DNA of 7,806 nt from contig JAGWSK010000339.1 of assembly GCA_028869355.1 (NCBI GenBank), positions 1 through 7,806 of the forward strand, in the 5' to 3' direction. The notes below the pieces were generated by a model that searched no databases, had not been told where the DNA came from, and was given only the letters and a program-made list of their open reading frames with translations. The translations under genes and the position numbers were made by a program. This document shows, in pieces, positions 4,906 through 7,806 of this stretch. This DNA comes from Alphaproteobacteria bacterium. GTDB taxonomy: Bacteria; Pseudomonadota; Alphaproteobacteria; Micropepsales; Micropepsaceae. Position 1 is the first letter of the stretch. The number at the start of each line of letters is the position of its first letter.

Positions 4906-7240
4906 ATGATCACGGAATCCGCAGGCAATCCGGCACCAGCCGAGGATGCGGTCAGCAACGTTCTGAAATGGGTTTTGCTTGCAGTTGCGATTCTGACGTT
5001 CGCACTGCTCGGTTGGGCAACCGCAGTGACCTATAAGACGGCGCCGCCCCAGCCGGAGCGTTTCGTCGCTGCCAATGGCACCGTCATCATGACGGGCGAT
5101 GACATCCTGGCCGGCAAGGGCGGGTTTCAACGGGCCGACCTGATGGATTACGGCAGCTTGTACGGAATGGGTTCCTATTACGGAGAAGATTACACCGCTT
5201 CGACACTCGTGCAACTCGGCACTGCAGTGCGCGATGGGATACCGCGGGCCGGTGGCGAAATCAGCTTTGCGGCTCTGTCGACAGGCGAGCAATTTGCAGC
5301 GACCGCGGCTATGCAGCGGGCATTGCAGGGCATCGATCTGACGAAGCCGGTCGTGGTGCTGCCCGGTGCCGTTGCGGACGCGGTTACATCGGTGCGCGAC
5401 GGCGTCGCGCGATCCTTCGCCACTGCCGATCCGGACGCGGGTTGGACGCCGGCCTATAGCCTTAATCCGGCATTGGCGCGGCAGACGGCGGATTTCGTCG
5501 TGTATTCGGCGATCACGACTGTAGCGCGCCGTCCGGGCCTGAATTGGTCCTGGACCGAAAACTGGCCCTATGAACCGCTGGTGGCAAACACGCCGACTGC
5601 CAACACCTTCCGCTGGACCTGGATCAGTTTCTGCTTCACGTTTTTTTCTTTCGGCCTCGTGCTGTTCATTTACCAATATTGGCTGAACGAACCCGATGTC
5701 GGGCCGATGGATCCGCTGCTCAACGTGTTCAGGCCAATGACCCCCAGTCAGCGGCGGATCGGAAAATATTTTCTGATCGTTGCAGCTCTGCTTTTGGTGC
5801 AGATCGGCGCCGGCGCGATCATGGCGCATTCCTATTATGACCGGAGAAGTTTTTACGGCTATTCGATCAACGACATTCTGCCATTCAATTTTCTGCGCGA
5901 TGTGCATGTTCAGTCGCCGATCGTGTGGATTGGCCTGTCCTGGATTGGGGCGGGGCTGTTTTCTCGCGCCCGCAATTGCCGGCGGTCAGGAAGCGAGGGG
6001 ACAGCGATGGCTGGTTGATTTGCTGTTTTGGGTGACGCTACTGATCGTCGCGGGCGCGCTTATTGGCAATTACCTCGGCATCATGGGTGTGATCGACCGC
6101 GGCTGGTTCTGGTTCGGGAACCAGGGACTTTCCTATATCCAGCTCGGCCGGTTTTGGCAGATCGGGTTTTTCGCCGGTCTCGTGTTGTGGAGTGTGCTGG
6201 TGATGCGCGCGCTCTGGCCCACGCGTATCGCGTGGTGGCAGGCGGCGGGACAATTCTGGTCGGGGCGCATCCGGCTGGAGCATCTGATTTGGGCGTCCAC
6301 GATCAATATCGCCCTGCTTTACGTGTTTGGAATGATTCCGCTCACCGGCATCGAGAAATCGTTCACGATCACCGATTTCTGGCGGTGGTGGGTGGTCCAC
6401 CTGTGGGTGGAGCAATCGTTTGAATTTTTTGCCGCCTCAATGAGCGCCTACCTGTTGATGGCGGTGGGCCTGGTGTCGCGCCGGCTTGCCGAACGCGCGA
6501 CCTATTTCCAAATCATCCTGATCTTCCTTGGCGGCGTGATCGGTACCGGGCACCACCTGTATTGGGCCGGCGGTCCGAGCATGTGGGTACCCATGGGCAG
6601 CATGTTCTCGTTCATCGAAGTGCTGCCGCTGGTGCTCCTGATCATTGAGGCCATCAATAATTACCGGCTGATCCGCGCTCACCAGGAATTTCAGTACCGG
6701 CTGGCCTACACGTACATCATTGGCGCCGCGTTCTGGAATTTTGTCGGTGCAGGGGTGTTTGGCGGCGGCACGTTGAACGCGCCGCTGGTGAATTATTACG
6801 AGCATGGCACGTTCCTGACGCTGAACCACGCACATACCGCTCTATTCGGCGCATTCGGCGAATTGGCGATCGGACTGGTGTATTTCTGTTTGCGCTATGT
6901 CGCCGCGGACCGGCATCCGTTCAGCGACAAAGCCGGGTTGTGGGCATTCTGGCTTTACAACGCCGGCCTTGTCATGTGGATCGCGTTCAACTTTTTTCCG
7001 ATCGGTTGGCCGCAGCTTGACTCGGTTTTCCAGTACGGCCTTGCCTACGCGCGAAGCAATGCCTTCTACAGCACGACGCTGCTTTGGCAGTGGATGCGAT
7101 TGCCTGGAGATGTAGTCTTCGCAATTGGCGCGCTGTTGATGGCCTGGGATTTCATTGTCAAATTGCGTCCGCTGTATCCGCAGCCTGTCGACCGTTTGAT
7201 ATTCAGACTCCCGCTTTCGCAGCGCAGCCAAACCGGCTGA
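4906..7240 (+). CDS. norB: Quinol-dependent nitric oxide reductase (qNor), split by a frameshift
   Basis: Cytoplasmic-membrane enzyme reducing two NO to N2O plus water with electrons from quinol. Frame 1 runs from 4906 to a stop at 6018 (370 codons). The rest of the protein continues in the next frame to 7240. Removing one T from the TTTT run at 5959-5962 joins them into 777 residues, the normal qNor length, with GLF (ending Phe352) running into LAPAIAGGQE. Order: helix 1 (about 20-42), the long cytochrome-c-like periplasmic domain without a CxxCH motif (about 43-235), then the heme-copper-oxidase-type helix bundle. Ligands seen: His334 (DVHVQ) and His643 for low-spin heme b, His641 for heme b3 (LNHAHT), His498, His549 and His550 for FeB (VHLWVE, GTGHHLYW), and Glu502 and Glu506. 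The lack of a c-heme motif and the N-terminal extension separate it from cNorB. The ATG at 4906 has a weak ribosome site; TAG at 4876 bars extension. Either a sequencing error or a recent lesion explains the split. Confidence 0.93.
5959..5962 (+). other. Frameshift site inside norB (extra T in TTTT)
   Basis: The run TTTT follows GGGCTG. Three T's would give GGG CTG TTT CTC GCG CCC, reading GLFLAP, which is what the family has at this point. Four give GLFSRARNCRRSG and a stop at 6018. Both sides are intact in their own frames, so the fault is a single base. A ribosome decoding UUU could slip forward one base onto another UUU, so recoding is possible in principle, but no known stimulator was seen. 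Confidence 0.85.
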
Positions 7241-7259
7241 GGGCGAAAACACGCAGCAT

Positions 7260-7300
7260 TTGATCCAGGTCAATATCCTGTGGGCACTGCAGGCTACGCT
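7260..7300 (+). promoter_or_regulatory. FNR/FixK/NnrR-type promoter of the 59-aa membrane protein
   Basis: TTGAT-CCAG-GTCAA (7260-7273) is followed after exactly 21 bases by TACGCT (7295-7300), a TAnnnT -10. The expected start is near 7307, about 30 bases before the ATG at 7338. The small gene therefore has its own control although it lies just behind norB on the same strand. Confidence 0.75.
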
Positions 7301-7337
7301 GCACTCATCAAAGGAACTCATATTTCGGAGAAGCTTG

Positions 7338-7517
7338 ATGAGCGATACAACCAGCGACACCAATCATCCCGACGAAAACCCGAACGGCGTTCCGGCCAGA
7401 CCGGCAAGCAACAGACTACAAATCGCGGTCTTCGTGATTGTGGGCGCAGCGCTTGCTCTGCTCGTCGCCTACCAGCTCTTCGGGTGCGCCGCCTGTTACG
7501 GAACACCCAGCATTTGA
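7338..7517 (+). CDS. Small single-pass membrane protein with C-terminal CxxC (59 aa)
   Basis: Not recognised. A polar N-terminal tail of about 26 residues (Asp, Asn, Thr and Pro-rich) leads to one hydrophobic helix (LQIAVFVIVGAALALLVAYQLF, cut here into LQIAVFVIVG and AALALLVAYQLF, residues 27-48). A short tail follows with GCAACYG, a CxxC motif at Cys50 and Cys53 just beyond the membrane, and ends TPSI. With few positive charges, topology is uncertain, but Arg26 before the helix favours the N-terminus inside and CxxC outside. The start has GGAG about eight bases upstream. In-frame codons further 5' overlap the FNR-type box, so 7338 is the likely start. The CxxC could bind a metal or heme-type ligand or act as a thiol pair. 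Position behind norB with its own FNR-type promoter suggests a role in the same response. Confidence 0.75.
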   Translation: MSDTTSDTNHPDENPNGVPARPASNRLQIAVFVIVGAALALLVAYQLFGCAACYGTPSI

Positions 7518-7540
7518 AGACGGCCATGATCAGTCACTTG

Positions 7541-7570
7541 TGACGCGCGGCGAAACAACGGCTCGCGTCA
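7541..7570. repeat. Inverted repeat between convergent genes
   Basis: TGACGCG (7541-7547) and CGCGTCA (7564-7570) form a perfect 7-bp stem with a 16-base loop, in the gap between the 59-aa gene and the convergent outer-membrane protein gene. No T-run follows on either strand, so it is at best a weak bidirectional terminator. Confidence 0.25.
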
Positions 7571-7689
7571 GCGGGTCTAACTGACAGCCGAAACCCCGCG
7601 ACAGGATGGCGCAATTGAAGGATATGAACAGCCGGGCGGAATGCGATCCGGCCGCTTTCGCCCTCGCTGTGCAACTCGCGAGATTTTCG

Positions 7690-7806
7690 TCAGTATGCCA
7701 GCCAGATGAACAGCCGGAGCGTGTTGTTGTCTGAAGCGTCATGTCCGGCTCCGTCAAAGTTCGTGCCGGCACCGTTGAAACGGCCATAGATGGTGTATTG
7801 CAACCC
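7690..7806 (-). CDS. Outer-membrane beta-barrel-type protein, C-terminal fragment
   Basis: The last 38 codons and the TGA stop (7692-7690) of a gene entering from the right edge. The peptide begins GLQYTIYGRFNGAGTNFDG, continues through a SDNNTL stretch and ends LRLFIWLAY. Alternating hydrophobic and aromatic residues with a terminal aromatic residue (Tyr) are the usual C-terminal beta-strand signal of outer-membrane barrels recognised by BamA. The GKFNG/SDNNTL-type ending resembles outer-membrane proteins found in proteobacterial genomes and often annotated as porin-like or, misleadingly, as cytochrome c family. The start and most of the protein are outside the window, so its substrate cannot be told. 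A different minus-strand frame open over 7787-7530 lacks family-like features and is not taken. Confidence 0.7.
   Translation of the reverse strand, partial: GLQYTIYGRFNGAGTNFDGAGHDASDNNTLRLFIWLAY

Noticed and set aside
4852..5907. Long open frame (351 codons) on the minus strand opposite norB
   Set aside because: It lies antisense to clearly conserved qNor sequence and its product is charged and low in hydrophobic order with no recognisable domain; it is a by-product of GC-rich codon use.
5780..5958. Extension of the second norB frame upstream of the frameshift as a separate start
   Set aside because: The product of this stretch (MQLCFWCRSA...) is unlike any qNor, while frame 1 reads normal qNor sequence there.
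7631..7652. GCCGG...CCGGC hairpin downstream of the outer-membrane protein gene
   Set aside because: Short stem, 12-base loop and no T-run.
7530..7787. Minus-strand open frame of 85 codons near the right edge
   Set aside because: It overlaps the outer-membrane protein C-terminus in another frame; that frame gives a typical barrel ending, this one does not.

Overview
The window looks like a piece of an alphaproteobacterial chromosome, probably from a Hyphomicrobiales (Rhizobiales)-type organism. The evidence is indirect: GC-rich coding sequence, several FNR/FixK/NnrR-type boxes (TTGAY-N4-RTCAA), an intergenic palindrome of a style common in that group, and typical product families. The exact taxon cannot be read from the sequence. 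No rRNA, tRNA, CRISPR array, insertion sequence or phage gene was seen.

The left part lies on the minus strand. A phosphoketolase gene (xfp) runs off the left edge from its start at 2187. Upstream of it come a flavin split-barrel (PNPOx-like) protein (2844-2356) and a 73-residue unrecognised protein (3136-2915). These two look like one operon behind an FNR-type promoter. Next is an exported 108-residue protein (3649-3323) with its own FNR-type promoter. The 220-base gap at 3650-3869 is a divergent control region with one FNR-type box facing each way.

The right part is mostly on the plus strand. Two small polytopic membrane proteins (3870-4331 and 4347-4823) precede a quinol-dependent nitric oxide reductase gene, norB (4906-7240). 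norB is split by one extra T in a TTTT run at 5959-5962; every expected heme and FeB ligand is present once the frames are joined. A fourth FNR-type promoter follows and drives a 59-residue single-pass membrane protein with a CxxC motif (7338-7517). The last 38 codons of a minus-strand outer-membrane beta-barrel protein enter from the right edge (7806-7690).

The unifying signal is regulatory. Four FNR-family boxes sit 20-21 bases upstream of a TAnnnT-like -10, three of them at exactly 21. A degenerate fifth candidate, also at 21, precedes the phosphoketolase. This suggests a low-oxygen or NO-responsive regulon that joins NO detoxification or respiration (NorB and its possible membrane accessories), several uncharacterised small proteins, and fermentative carbon flow through phosphoketolase. 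The regulator itself is not in the window.
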